Positions 6,265 through 14,258 of a stretch of DNA of 16,303 nt are shown here, piece by piece. The stretch spans positions 1-16,303 of the forward strand of contig NZ_JAIOSW010000212.1 of NCBI RefSeq assembly GCF_021107415.1. Direction: 5' to 3'. The stretch is from Desulfobacula sp. GTDB taxonomy: Bacteria > Desulfobacterota > Desulfobacteria > Desulfobacterales > Desulfobacteraceae. Positions within the stretch are counted from its first letter, which is position 1. Every line of letters starts with the position of its first letter. Both the position numbers and the translations under genes were made by a program. The notes below the pieces were generated by a model. That model searched no databases. It had not been told where the DNA came from and was given only the letters and a program-made list of their open reading frames with translations.

Positions 6265-8430
6265 CTATTTTTCAGTCTTTAACAATTCGTTTTTTACTGC
6301 GATCCCTATTTCTTCAATGGTATACGGTTTTTTAAGATAATAACCTGCCCCAAGACGGAGGGTTTTTTCCACCTGTCTGGTTTGAGAATAACCGCTGACA
6401 ATAATCGCTTTTTGTTTAGGGTTAAAGTCCAGGATTCGTTTGTAAGTTTCAAAACCGTCGATCCCGGGCTCCATGATCATATCAAGAAGCAGCAGGTCAG
6501 CATCATTTCCTTTTAAATATTTGATTGCCTCTTTACCATTGGATACACTAACTGTTTTATATCCAAGTTTTTCCAGAGTAACGCCGGCAATCCGTCTTTG
6601 GGCATCAACATCATCAATAATAAGAATTTTTTCGCCATTGCCTTTACAGGCATCCAGGGAAAAGGGTTTTTCCGGGGTTAATGCTTCATCCGTGGTGATG
6701 GGAAAATATAAGTCAAAGGTTGTTCCTTTATCAGCATTTGAAATGATATCAATATAGCCTTCATGATCCTGAACAGTTCCCCATACGACTGACATGCCAA
6801 GGCCGGTACCACTTCGTCCCATTATTTTTTTTGTGAAGAATGGCTCAAATATTCTTTTTAAATCCTCTGGATCAATGCCGATACCATTGTCTTTAACACT
6901 GAGGACAACATAATTTCCTGCTTCAACCTGATCATATCCTTTTATGGGGTTATTTAAGAGCCTGTTTTGTGTCTTTATACGGATTATTCCCCCATCAGGC
7001 TGAGCTTCTGCGGCATTGGATATCAGATTCATTAACGTTTTTTGAAGATGAACGGATGATCCTTTTAAAAAGGGTGTGGCGGCGTCTATCTGTTTTTCAA
7101 CAAAAATATTGGGATGGAATGAAAGAATTTTTTTGTATTCCGGAGTGAGTAGAAAATTTGAAACCAGATCGTTCAGATTCAACACCTCACGGGTAATTAC
7201 GCCTCTTCTGGAAAGAGTGAGTAGATCCTGAACAATTTCCGCAGCCCGATAACCCGATGATTGAATAATACCAAGTGATTTTTTTAACGGGTCATCCTTA
7301 TCAAGATTCATTGCCAAAAGTTCAGGATAGGTTACAATACCGGATAATATATTGTTTAAATCATGGGCTACACCACCTGCCAAAAGGCCTAATGTCTCCA
7401 TTTTTTGAGATCGGTTTAACCGTTCTTCAAGATTTTTTTTCTCTTTTTCCATTTTTTTTTGATTTGAAATATCCCTGAAAATCCCAATAATTTTTTCAGG
7501 TTTCCCATCTTTCCCCTTTAAAGGGCGGGCATTTACCGAGCAAAAATGGATGGTGCCGTCTTTGTTTATCAGACGTATTTCGTGATCTTTTAAAAAGCCG
7601 GTTTTGATGAGACGCTTTAGCGTCTCGTCTCGGTGATTTGTGTCTTTGTAAATAGTAAAAAAAGATTTCCCTCTAAGTTCATTTTGTGAGTATTGAGATA
7701 TTCTTTCGATAGACGGGCTTATTTCAAGAATAATTCCATCCATGCTGGTTTCAAAATAGACATCCAGAATATTTTCAAATATTCTGTGGTATTTTTTTTT
7801 TGATCTTGTAACCGCCATCATTGATCTTTGAAGGCCGTTTAATATAGTCGTTACCGAAAGTGTGGCAATAATATTCAAGAGCATAAAGTTCAGACTGACC
7901 ACAATCCATTTCTCCAGGGGATTGTCTGATGACAGATACCATACCTTAAAATTAAGCGATACCAAAAGATCTGTCAGGTTAAAACTAATTAGAAAACCAA
8001 GACTTATAATGGTTAGTGCATTAATAATTAAAGCCCAAAAAGCCATTTTGTATCCCAACAATACCCCGGTGATAACAGGAAAGAAAAACAGCCAGACAGG
8101 TCCGGCACCAAAAGGTCCAAGTGTGATAATTAACACCATGCCCAAAAGATAGCTGATCAAGGGGATACTGGCTGCACGAAATGTATAGGAGAGGTTTGGT
8201 TTGAAAAAGAGGAACAGGATGAATAGATACATAAAAGTATCAATAATAGCGACAATCCAGAGCTCTTCTTTGATGGACAGGGCAAAACTCGGAATATAGG
8301 TAATTAGCCCCAAACCGGCTATTATAAGAAAAAGATTTAATAAAATTTTTTCCTGCCAGTATGTAATACCGTCTTTTATGGTGAGATTAGCTGGTGTTGT
8401 CAGTCGATCTAAAAAAGATATTATTTTCAT
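6265..8430 (-). CDS. Membrane-bound hybrid sensor histidine kinase (TM-PAS-HisKA-HATPase-receiver)
   Basis: The 721-residue protein starts with about six membrane spans (residues 29-200), with no large periplasmic loop. A PAS domain follows (about 213-322, ENILDVYFETSMDGIILEIS and GIFRDISNQK), then a short coiled linker, a HisKA domain with H-box GGVAHDLNNI (phosphorylated His356) and a HATPase domain with N-box LMNLISNAAEAQPDGG (466-481) and G-boxes VKDNGIGID and GRSGTGLGMS. A C-terminal receiver domain carries Asp606/Asp607, the phosphoacceptor Asp650 (LLLLDMIM) and Lys701 (LKKPY). All catalytic residues are present. No partner regulator or DNA-binding output lies nearby, so it is an orphan hybrid kinase; its signal is unknown. 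No ribosome site stands out before the ATG. It is divergent from fadR across 186 bases. Confidence 0.93.
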   Translation of the reverse strand: MKIISFLDRLTTPANLTIKDGITYWQEKILLNLFLIIAGLGLITYIPSFALSIKEELWIVAIIDTFMYLFILFLFFKPNLSYTFRAASIPLISYLLGMVLIITLGPFGAGPVWLFFFPVITGVLLGYKMAFWALIINALTIISLGFLISFNLTDLLVSLNFKVWYLSSDNPLEKWIVVSLNFMLLNIIATLSVTTILNGLQRSMMAVTRSKKKYHRIFENILDVYFETSMDGIILEISPSIERISQYSQNELRGKSFFTIYKDTNHRDETLKRLIKTGFLKDHEIRLINKDGTIHFCSVNARPLKGKDGKPEKIIGIFRDISNQKKMEKEKKNLEERLNRSQKMETLGLLAGGVAHDLNNILSGIVTYPELLAMNLDKDDPLKKSLGIIQSSGYRAAEIVQDLLTLSRRGVITREVLNLNDLVSNFLLTPEYKKILSFHPNIFVEKQIDAATPFLKGSSVHLQKTLMNLISNAAEAQPDGGIIRIKTQNRLLNNPIKGYDQVEAGNYVVLSVKDNGIGIDPEDLKRIFEPFFTKKIMGRSGTGLGMSVVWGTVQDHEGYIDIISNADKGTTFDLYFPITTDEALTPEKPFSLDACKGNGEKILIIDDVDAQRRIAGVTLEKLGYKTVSVSNGKEAIKYLKGNDADLLLLDMIMEPGIDGFETYKRILDFNPKQKAIIVSGYSQTRQVEKTLRLGAGYYLKKPYTIEEIGIAVKNELLKTEK

Positions 8431-8541
8431 ATAATTTGTTAAGGTAACGCTCTATATTAAAGATAAATCAATACCATATCAGGCAAGTTATGCATATTTG
8501 TATCACGAATTATTTCGGATTTCTATCATTGTATAAAAAAC

Positions 8542-8570
8542 TTGATTTTTCTTTGCTTAACTGGTATGAC
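8542..8570 (+). promoter_or_regulatory. Predicted promoter of the fadR operon
   Basis: TTGATT (8542-8547) and TATGAC (8565-8570) are separated by 17 bases and face fadR, whose TTG start is at 8617. The -10 box lies inside the dyad at 8559-8582. Confidence 0.45.
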
Positions 8571-8582
8571 CTCTTACCAGTT
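8559..8582 (+). promoter_or_regulatory. Putative FadR operator (autoregulation)
   Basis: A perfect 8-bp inverted repeat, AACTGGTA (8559-8566) and TACCAGTT (8575-8582), encloses TGACCTCT. The left part reads CTGGTATGACC, matching the CTGGTnnGACC core of Escherichia coli FadR operators as I know them. It covers the predicted -10 box about 35-58 bases before the FadR start, which suits repression of its own operon. Confidence 0.6.
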
Positions 8583-8616
8583 ATGTCGCAATTCATGAAT
8601 ATTAAAGGGTGAAACC

Positions 8617-9297
8617 TTGGTTGAAAAATTATTAAAACCTGCTGAATTTGCTGAGAAACAACTGCTGGAGGCCATTTTAGGGTTGAAATATAATCCTGGT
8701 GAAGTGCTTCCGGCGGAAAGGCTTCTTGCAATTGAGCTTGGGGTGACAAGGCCTACATTGAGAGAGACCCTGCAACGGCTGTCAAAGGAAGGATGGATCA
8801 CCATACGCCATGGCAAGCCGACCAAAGTGAATGATTACCTGAAAAACGGCGGGCTTGGAATCCTAAGTTCTCTGGCAAGATATGGTAAGAATTTATCCAC
8901 TGACATGGTGTCCCATTTACTGGAAGTCAGAACCGTGATGTTTCCCGATATCGCACAAAAAGCCATTTCCAACAGTCCTGAAGAGATCTTAACCTATCTT
9001 AGAAAATCAAATGCCTTAAAAAATCGGGCCGATGCCTATGCCGAATATGACTGGGGACTGCAGATGCTTATGGTTAAGGCGACAAAAAATCCCGTCTTTA
9101 ATATGATTTTAAATGATTTTGAACCGCTTTATGCGATTTTAGGAGAGATCTATTTCCAAAAAAAAAATGCCAGAGTCGCATCACTCACATACTACAGTGA
9201 CTTGATCAAGGCTTTGGAACAAAACAATATGGATATAAAATTGTTGGTTGAAGAGACCATGATCCATACCCAAAAGATATGGGAGAAAATAAGATGA
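8617..9297 (+). CDS. fadR: FadR-like GntR-family transcriptional regulator
   Basis: The 226-residue product aligns along its length, from memory, with Escherichia coli FadR, the acyl-CoA-responsive regulator of fatty acid genes. The winged-helix domain is nearly collinear: PGEVLPAER (27-35), LGVTRPTLRETLQRL (41-55) and ITIRHGKPTKVN (61-72). DNA-contact positions Arg35, Thr44, Arg45, Thr47, Arg49 and His65 are kept. The C-terminal helical ligand domain keeps Arg105, Tyr172, Tyr179, Tyr193 and Trp222, but the segment matching G-H-E-S (216-219 in E. coli) reads M-I-H-T. The start is TTG at 8617 with AAAGGG 7 bases upstream. Its stop overlaps the glpD-like start (ATGA), so it leads the operon it probably controls. 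Confidence 0.88.
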   Translation: MVEKLLKPAEFAEKQLLEAILGLKYNPGEVLPAERLLAIELGVTRPTLRETLQRLSKEGWITIRHGKPTKVNDYLKNGGLGILSSLARYGKNLSTDMVSHLLEVRTVMFPDIAQKAISNSPEEILTYLRKSNALKNRADAYAEYDWGLQMLMVKATKNPVFNMILNDFEPLYAILGEIYFQKKNARVASLTYYSDLIKALEQNNMDIKLLVEETMIHTQKIWEKIR

Positions 9298-10904
9298 AAT
9301 TTTCTGATATCAACAAAGAATATGATGTGATTGTGGCCGGCGGCGGGATTACCGGGGCCGGTATTTTTTATGAGTCTGTAAAAAAAGGGTACCGTGTACT
9401 TCTTTTGGAAGCAAAGGACTTTGCCTGGGGAACGTCAAGCCGGTCGTCAAAGATGGTTCATGGGGGGTTAAGATATCTTAAACAGGGGAAGTTTCTGTTA
9501 ACAAAAGCGGCTGTAAAAGAGCGGGAAAGGCTGTTAAAACAATACCCCGGACTGGTGACCCCTTTGAAATTTATCATGCCCGTGTTTGATCATTATGGTC
9601 CTTCCAGGTCATCCATGAAAATCGGTTTGTCTATTTACAGTTTCATGGCCGGGGAAAAACAGCATAATAATTATACAAAAGCTGCGCTTATAGAGAAAAT
9701 TTCCGGAATCAGAGAGAAAAACCTGGTGTCGGGGGTTGGATTCAAGGATGCCCAGGTAGATGATGCCCGGCTTGTATTAAGGCTGATTTATGAGGGGTGC
9801 CTTTTAGGTGGGACAGCACTGAATTATACAAGAGTGACGGGGATTGAAAGGGATCAAAAAGGATATCTGGCCGCGGTTAATGCCATGGATATAGACTCCC
9901 TTGCATCAGTTGAAATCAAGACAAAGGTGCTGATCAATGCCACCGGTGCATTTGCAGAAACCCTTCATCCATCTCCCATGAAAGGATTTCACATACGGCC
10001 GTTAAGGGGAAGCCATCTGATTTTCCCCAAATCAATATTTCCCCTGGACCGGGTTATCAGTTTTATCCACCCACAAGATTTAAGGCCTGTCTTTTTGTTC
10101 CCCTGGGAAGAATCGGTTTTGTTGGGCACAACAGATGTTGATCATGATCAGGATATGAAAATGGAGCCGTTTGTGACAATGAAAGAAGCAGATTATTTAA
10201 TGGAAGGACTCAACCATATCCTGCCGGATTTTAAATTATCTTTGAATGACTGCATATCTTCCATTGCCGGGGTTCGGCCGGTATTGAGCAAAAAAAAGAA
10301 GGCAGCATCACGGGAATCAAGAGAACATGTGGTATGGAAGGATAAAGGACTCGTAACGGCAACAGGCGGAAAACTTACTACGTTTCAAATGCTTGCCAAT
10401 GATGCCTTAAAAGCGGCCAAACCATATTTGCCAAAACCAGCGATTCCAAATCCCGAACAAAAGATAAAAGATCAACCCTGGGATGAAACATGTCGGAATG
10501 TATCAGACAGTGCCCAGGAAAGACTTTTGGGTCGGTATGGATCTTTTGGATGGCAAATGATCCGGCAGTATGACGAAGAATTGTTTAACCCAATTGAAAA
10601 TACAAAAAGCCTTTGGGCGGAAATCCGTTATGCAGCTGAATATGAAAATATCCGACATCTTTCCGACCTGTTATTGAGGCGGGTCAGGGTTGGGCTGCTG
10701 CTTCCTGAAGGTGGGAAAAATTTGCTGGATAGAATTGAAACCTTGTGCAAACCTTATCTTTCCCAAAACAATAAAAAGTGGGATAATAAAAAGTGGGACA
10801 AAGAGAAGAAAGCCTATATAAAACTATGGGAAACATATTATTCTCCACCTAATCTGAAGGTCCTACCTAACCTGAAGGTCAGACCTAAAAAAAGGGAGAT
10901 TTGA
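9294..10904 (+). CDS. glpD: FAD-dependent glycerol-3-phosphate dehydrogenase (GlpD-like)
   Basis: The 536-residue flavoprotein would oxidise sn-glycerol 3-phosphate to dihydroxyacetone phosphate at the membrane, passing electrons to quinone. The N-terminal FAD-binding fold shows DVIVAGGGITGAGIFYES (11-28), then the family motif WGTSSRSSKMVHGGLRYLKQ, the central NATGAFAE, PLRGSHLIFP, LLGTTDVDHD and the C-terminal GLVTATGGKLTTFQ. ATG at 9294 is preferred over ATG at 9279 because GGGAG lies 8 bases before it and it forms an ATGA overlap with fadR. The tail is longer than usual and built from two tandem repeats (NKKWD twice, PNLKV twice). The kinase gene begins one base after its TGA. Placement beside an AGPS-like gene suggests it supplies or recovers DHAP for lipid chemistry rather than serving glycerol catabolism alone. 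Confidence 0.9.
   Translation: MKFSDINKEYDVIVAGGGITGAGIFYESVKKGYRVLLLEAKDFAWGTSSRSSKMVHGGLRYLKQGKFLLTKAAVKERERLLKQYPGLVTPLKFIMPVFDHYGPSRSSMKIGLSIYSFMAGEKQHNNYTKAALIEKISGIREKNLVSGVGFKDAQVDDARLVLRLIYEGCLLGGTALNYTRVTGIERDQKGYLAAVNAMDIDSLASVEIKTKVLINATGAFAETLHPSPMKGFHIRPLRGSHLIFPKSIFPLDRVISFIHPQDLRPVFLFPWEESVLLGTTDVDHDQDMKMEPFVTMKEADYLMEGLNHILPDFKLSLNDCISSIAGVRPVLSKKKKAASRESREHVVWKDKGLVTATGGKLTTFQMLANDALKAAKPYLPKPAIPNPEQKIKDQPWDETCRNVSDSAQERLLGRYGSFGWQMIRQYDEELFNPIENTKSLWAEIRYAAEYENIRHLSDLLLRRVRVGLLLPEGGKNLLDRIETLCKPYLSQNNKKWDNKKWDKEKKAYIKLWETYYSPPNLKVLPNLKVRPKKREI
10770..10799 (+). repeat. Two 15-bp tandem repeats in the glpD-like 3' end
   Basis: AATAAAAAGTGGGAT and AATAAAAAGTGGGAC follow each other in frame and encode NKKWDNKKWD. 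Confidence 0.85.
10847..10888 (+). repeat. 18-bp tandem repeat at the very end of the glpD-like gene
   Basis: ACCTAATCTGAAGGTCCT (10847-10864) is followed by ACCTAACCTGAAGGTCAG (10865-10882) and a partial third unit ACCTAA (10883-10888). The units are in frame and encode PNLKVLPNLKVRP just before the stop. Confidence 0.85.
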
Positions 10905-10905
10905 T

Positions 10906-12468
10906 TTGGAACAAAATACAATTCCTGCCACAATCCTTGCAATTGATTGCGGAACCCAAAGCCTCAGAGCCATCCTTTTTTCTCAAAAGGGTGAAATGCT
11001 CGCAAGGGTTCAGATCGAATATGAACCCTATTTTTGCAAACAGTCCGGTTGGGCAGAACAGGACCCTGAACTTTATTGGAACAGTCTTGTTAATGCCTGC
11101 CAAAAGTTAAAGGAGTCAAATCCGAAATTATTTGAATCCATTGCCGGGGTGGGGGTGGCAACCCAGCGGGCCAGTATGGTGAATGTGGATGAAAAGGGTA
11201 TTCCCCTGCGGCCAGCAATCATATGGCTGGATCAGAGGAGATCTAAACCTGTCTGGGGGCAGAAAGGCTTATTAAATCTGGGCCTTAAAATTGCAGGTCT
11301 CAAAAAAAAGTTAGAGGATATTCAAATCCAGGGCAAATGCAACTGGATCATGCAGAACCAGCCCGAGATCTGGGAGAAAACACACAAGTATCTTCAGATT
11401 TCAGGGTTTTTAAACCACAGGCTAACCGGAAATTTTACCGATTCCGTGGCTTCACAGATTGGGCATATTCCGTTTTGTTATAAAACACATGCATGGGCTA
11501 AAGATCACCAGTTGGCAAAAAAATTCTTTCCCATTGAAAAGGATAAACTACCTACTCTTGTGCCGCCCGGGGATCTTCTGGGCACGATTAGCTCACAAGC
11601 TGAACGGCAAATTGGAATCAAAAAAGGTACTCCCGTGATTGCCTGTGGATCGGATAAGGGATGTGAAACCTTGGGAGCAGGTGTTGTAAATTCTAAAATG
11701 GCAAGCTTAAGCTTTGGTACGACAGCCACGGTTCAGACTTTGTCTGAAAAATATATTGAGCCCATAAAATATTTGCCGGCATACCCGGCTTCGGTTCCGG
11801 GATTTTATAATCCGGAAATAGAGATTTTCCGGGGTTTCTGGATGATCACATGGTTTAAAAATGAGTTTGCCTACAAAGAGGTGGAACAGGCTAAAAAAAT
11901 GGGTATCCCGGCGGAAGAAGTGTTAAATCAATGCCTTGAAAGAACTCAACCCGGCGCCATGGGACTAATTGTACAGCCCTATTGGGGGCCGGGCTTAGAT
12001 CATCCCGATGCCAAAGGTGCCATGATTGGATTCGGGGATGTACATACAAAAGATCATATATACCGGGCAGTCATTGAAGGCTTGGGGTTTGCTCTCTGGG
12101 AGGGTATGGAAAAAATTCAGGACAAAACCGGGATAAAAATAGAAAAAGTCGCTGTCTCTGGCGGTGCATCACAAAGCGATGAAATCTGCAGGATAACGGC
12201 AGACATTTTCAATCTTCCCATGGTAAAAGGGCAAACCCATGAAACATCGGGTCTGGGGGCTGCCATTCTTGTGGCCAAAGGCCTTGGATGGTTTTCAAGC
12301 CTTGATGAAACAGTGGAAAACATGGTCCATGCCAAAAAAATTTTTGAACCAAACCAGAAACATGTGCAGATTTACAAGGCCTTGTATTCAAGGGTTTATG
12401 CTAAGATGTATTCAGTTCTTGAACCCTTGTACTCTCAAATTCGTGAAATAACAGGATATCCCAAATAA
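10906..12468 (+). CDS. FGGY-family carbohydrate/polyol kinase
   Basis: The 520-residue protein is an ATP-dependent kinase of the glycerol/xylulose kinase superfamily. It shows the N-terminal phosphate loop IDCGTQSLRAI (13-23), substrate-side WLDQRR (107-112), catalytic Asp250 in CGSDKGCETLGAG, the second-domain phosphate motif SFGTTATV (269-276) and the adenosine motif VSGGASQS (417-424). Length is typical. The substrate-side motif differs from that of glycerol kinase, so the specificity is open: glycerol, dihydroxyacetone or a 1-O-alkylglycerol would all fit the neighbours. The start is TTG at 10906 with GGGAG 7 bases upstream, one base after the glpD-like stop. Its TAA overlaps the AGPS-like ATG (TAATG). 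Confidence 0.88.
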   Translation: MEQNTIPATILAIDCGTQSLRAILFSQKGEMLARVQIEYEPYFCKQSGWAEQDPELYWNSLVNACQKLKESNPKLFESIAGVGVATQRASMVNVDEKGIPLRPAIIWLDQRRSKPVWGQKGLLNLGLKIAGLKKKLEDIQIQGKCNWIMQNQPEIWEKTHKYLQISGFLNHRLTGNFTDSVASQIGHIPFCYKTHAWAKDHQLAKKFFPIEKDKLPTLVPPGDLLGTISSQAERQIGIKKGTPVIACGSDKGCETLGAGVVNSKMASLSFGTTATVQTLSEKYIEPIKYLPAYPASVPGFYNPEIEIFRGFWMITWFKNEFAYKEVEQAKKMGIPAEEVLNQCLERTQPGAMGLIVQPYWGPGLDHPDAKGAMIGFGDVHTKDHIYRAVIEGLGFALWEGMEKIQDKTGIKIEKVAVSGGASQSDEICRITADIFNLPMVKGQTHETSGLGAAILVAKGLGWFSSLDETVENMVHAKKIFEPNQKHVQIYKALYSRVYAKMYSVLEPLYSQIREITGYPK

Positions 12469-14150
12469 TGAAAAAATATGATTTTACACCGGACTGGCTG
12501 GAAAAAGAACCGAATCAGCAAACCTTTAGATCCATATTTAAATGGGGGGCAAAGGATTATTTTAAAAATCCAAGCCAGGGATTTTTAAATATCATAAAAG
12601 AGGAACTTGGGCTTTCAAACACAGATTTTCAAACCCCTGTCAATTTAGGAAACAAGGCGGTTGAAAATACCCGGGAAACAAGGATTGCAAAAGAAGATAT
12701 CACCCTGTTTGAAACCATAGTGGGCCGTGATAATCTTTTTTTTGATACCTATTCCCGGCTGAAATACTCCACGGGTAAATCCATGGAGGATATCCTTAAT
12801 TTAAGACAGGGACAAATTGAGAAAATATCTGATTTGATCTTACACCCACGCAGCAGGGAGGATATTAAAAAAATCCTTGCGCTTTGCCATGAAAAAAAAA
12901 TTCCCCTGCATGTGTATGGCGGCGGAAGTTCCGTCACTCTGGGGTTGGACTGTCCAAAAGGCGGGGTTACCCTGGTGATGGGTACTCACTTGAACAAGAT
13001 GATTGAGTTTAATGAAATCAACCAGACCATTACGGTTGAACCGGGTATGATGGGGCCTGAATATGAAGATTTGTTAAATCATGCTCCTGAAAAACTGAAT
13101 GCGAAAACACGGTATACCGGCGGCCATTTCCCCCAAAGTTTTGAATTCTCTTCTGTTGGCGGCTGGGTGGTCACTCTCGGGTCTGGACAGGCATCGTCAT
13201 ATTATGGAGATGTTTATGATCTTGTTGTCAGCCAGGAGTATGTCACCCCCACAGGTGCCTTTAAAACCCATGATTTTCCTGCAACAGCCACCGGTCCTAA
13301 GATCAATGATATCATGAAAGGCTCTGAAGGATGTTTTGGTGTTCTGATTGCCGTAACCATGAAGATTTTTCAATATCAGCCAGAAACTGCAAGACAATTC
13401 ACTTATATGTTTCCAGATTTTAAAGCAGCCATAGATGCAGCACGGCAGATCAGCCAGGCCGAATCCGGCATGCCTTCGATCCTTCGGTTGTCTGATCCTG
13501 AAGAGACGGATGTGGCAATGAAAATGTATGGTCTTGAAGGCAGCCTGCCGGATAAGTATATGGGATTTAAAGGCTTGAGACCAGGGTCTCGATGTCTGTT
13601 AATGGGCCAGACAGACGGAGACAATTCTTTTTCTAAAAATCTTTTTAAACAGGTCAAAAAAGTCTGCAAAACAAATCAGGGACTTTATTTAACCGGATAT
13701 CCCATGAAAAAATGGCAAAAGGGAAGATTTTCAGACCCCTATATGAGAGATGCCTTAAATGATTTTGGTGTATTGATCGATACCCTTGAGGCATCTGTTA
13801 CCTGGGATCATATTCAAGCGCTTTATAGCGCCGTAAGAAACCATATCAAAAAACATCCCAATACCATTTGCATGACTCATGCATCCCATTTTTATGCCCA
13901 GGGAACCAACCTGTATTTTATTTTTATCACAAAGATGCAGGATGTTGAAGAATTCAGATCGTTCCAGCACGGCATCATAGAAAAAATTGAAAAAAATTTT
14001 GGATCATTAAGCCACCATCATGGAGTGGGAAGAATGATGGTGCCCTGGATGGAGAAGCATCTGGGTGAAAACCAGATGGACATACTGCGGGCAATAAAAA
14101 AACATTTTGATCCCCATAACATCATGAATCCGGGAGGTCTTGGATTATAA
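12468..14150 (+). CDS. Alkyldihydroxyacetonephosphate synthase (AGPS)-like FAD-binding oxidase
   Basis: AGPS replaces the acyl chain of acyl-DHAP by a fatty alcohol, making the ether bond of ether lipids without net redox. This 560-residue protein has the VAO/PCMH FAD fold with VYGGGSSVTLGLDCP (149-163), FSSVGGWVVTLGSG (227-240) and GSEGCFGV (285-292), and ends with KKHFDPHNIMNPGG. Features that favour AGPS over D-lactate or glycolate oxidases are the N-terminal FKWGAKDYF and the triple-His motif SLSHHHGVG (513-521, His516-518), shared word for word with animal AGPS. By alignment from memory the AGPS catalytic His, Arg and Tyr match His220, Arg340 and Tyr483 here. No signal peptide is seen. 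Last gene of the fadR operon. Family call is confident; direction (ether-lipid synthesis or breakdown) is inference. Confidence 0.85.
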   Translation: MKKYDFTPDWLEKEPNQQTFRSIFKWGAKDYFKNPSQGFLNIIKEELGLSNTDFQTPVNLGNKAVENTRETRIAKEDITLFETIVGRDNLFFDTYSRLKYSTGKSMEDILNLRQGQIEKISDLILHPRSREDIKKILALCHEKKIPLHVYGGGSSVTLGLDCPKGGVTLVMGTHLNKMIEFNEINQTITVEPGMMGPEYEDLLNHAPEKLNAKTRYTGGHFPQSFEFSSVGGWVVTLGSGQASSYYGDVYDLVVSQEYVTPTGAFKTHDFPATATGPKINDIMKGSEGCFGVLIAVTMKIFQYQPETARQFTYMFPDFKAAIDAARQISQAESGMPSILRLSDPEETDVAMKMYGLEGSLPDKYMGFKGLRPGSRCLLMGQTDGDNSFSKNLFKQVKKVCKTNQGLYLTGYPMKKWQKGRFSDPYMRDALNDFGVLIDTLEASVTWDHIQALYSAVRNHIKKHPNTICMTHASHFYAQGTNLYFIFITKMQDVEEFRSFQHGIIEKIEKNFGSLSHHHGVGRMMVPWMEKHLGENQMDILRAIKKHFDPHNIMNPGGLGL

Positions 14151-14158
14151 CACTGATT

Positions 14159-14185
14159 ATATTTTCAACTTGAATTTGAAAATAT
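14159..14185 (+). terminator. AT-rich hairpin after the AGPS-like gene
   Basis: Perfect 10-bp arms, ATATTTTCAA (14159-14168) and TTGAAAATAT (14176-14185), enclose a 7-base loop 8 bases after the stop. There is no GC-rich stem or T-run, so it would be a weak terminator or an RNA 3'-end structure. Confidence 0.35.
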
Positions 14186-14206
14186 TAATTGCTAATGGTT
14201 TATACT

Positions 14207-14236
14207 TTTGATAGCAGATAATAATTAGTTATCAAA
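14207..14236. promoter_or_regulatory. Inverted repeat upstream of the solute-binding protein gene
   Basis: Arms TTTGATA (14207-14213) and TATCAAA (14230-14236) flank an AT-rich spacer containing GATAATAAT, 23 bases before the ATG at 14259. It could be an operator over the promoter; in AT-rich DNA chance is also possible. Confidence 0.25.
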
Positions 14237-14258
14237 TGGGAATTTTAAATGGAAAATT

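Noticed and set aside
6265..9297. Two-component pair formed by the hybrid kinase and the adjacent regulator
   Set aside because: The neighbour is a FadR/GntR-type one-component regulator without a receiver domain, so adjacency is not evidence of a phosphorelay.
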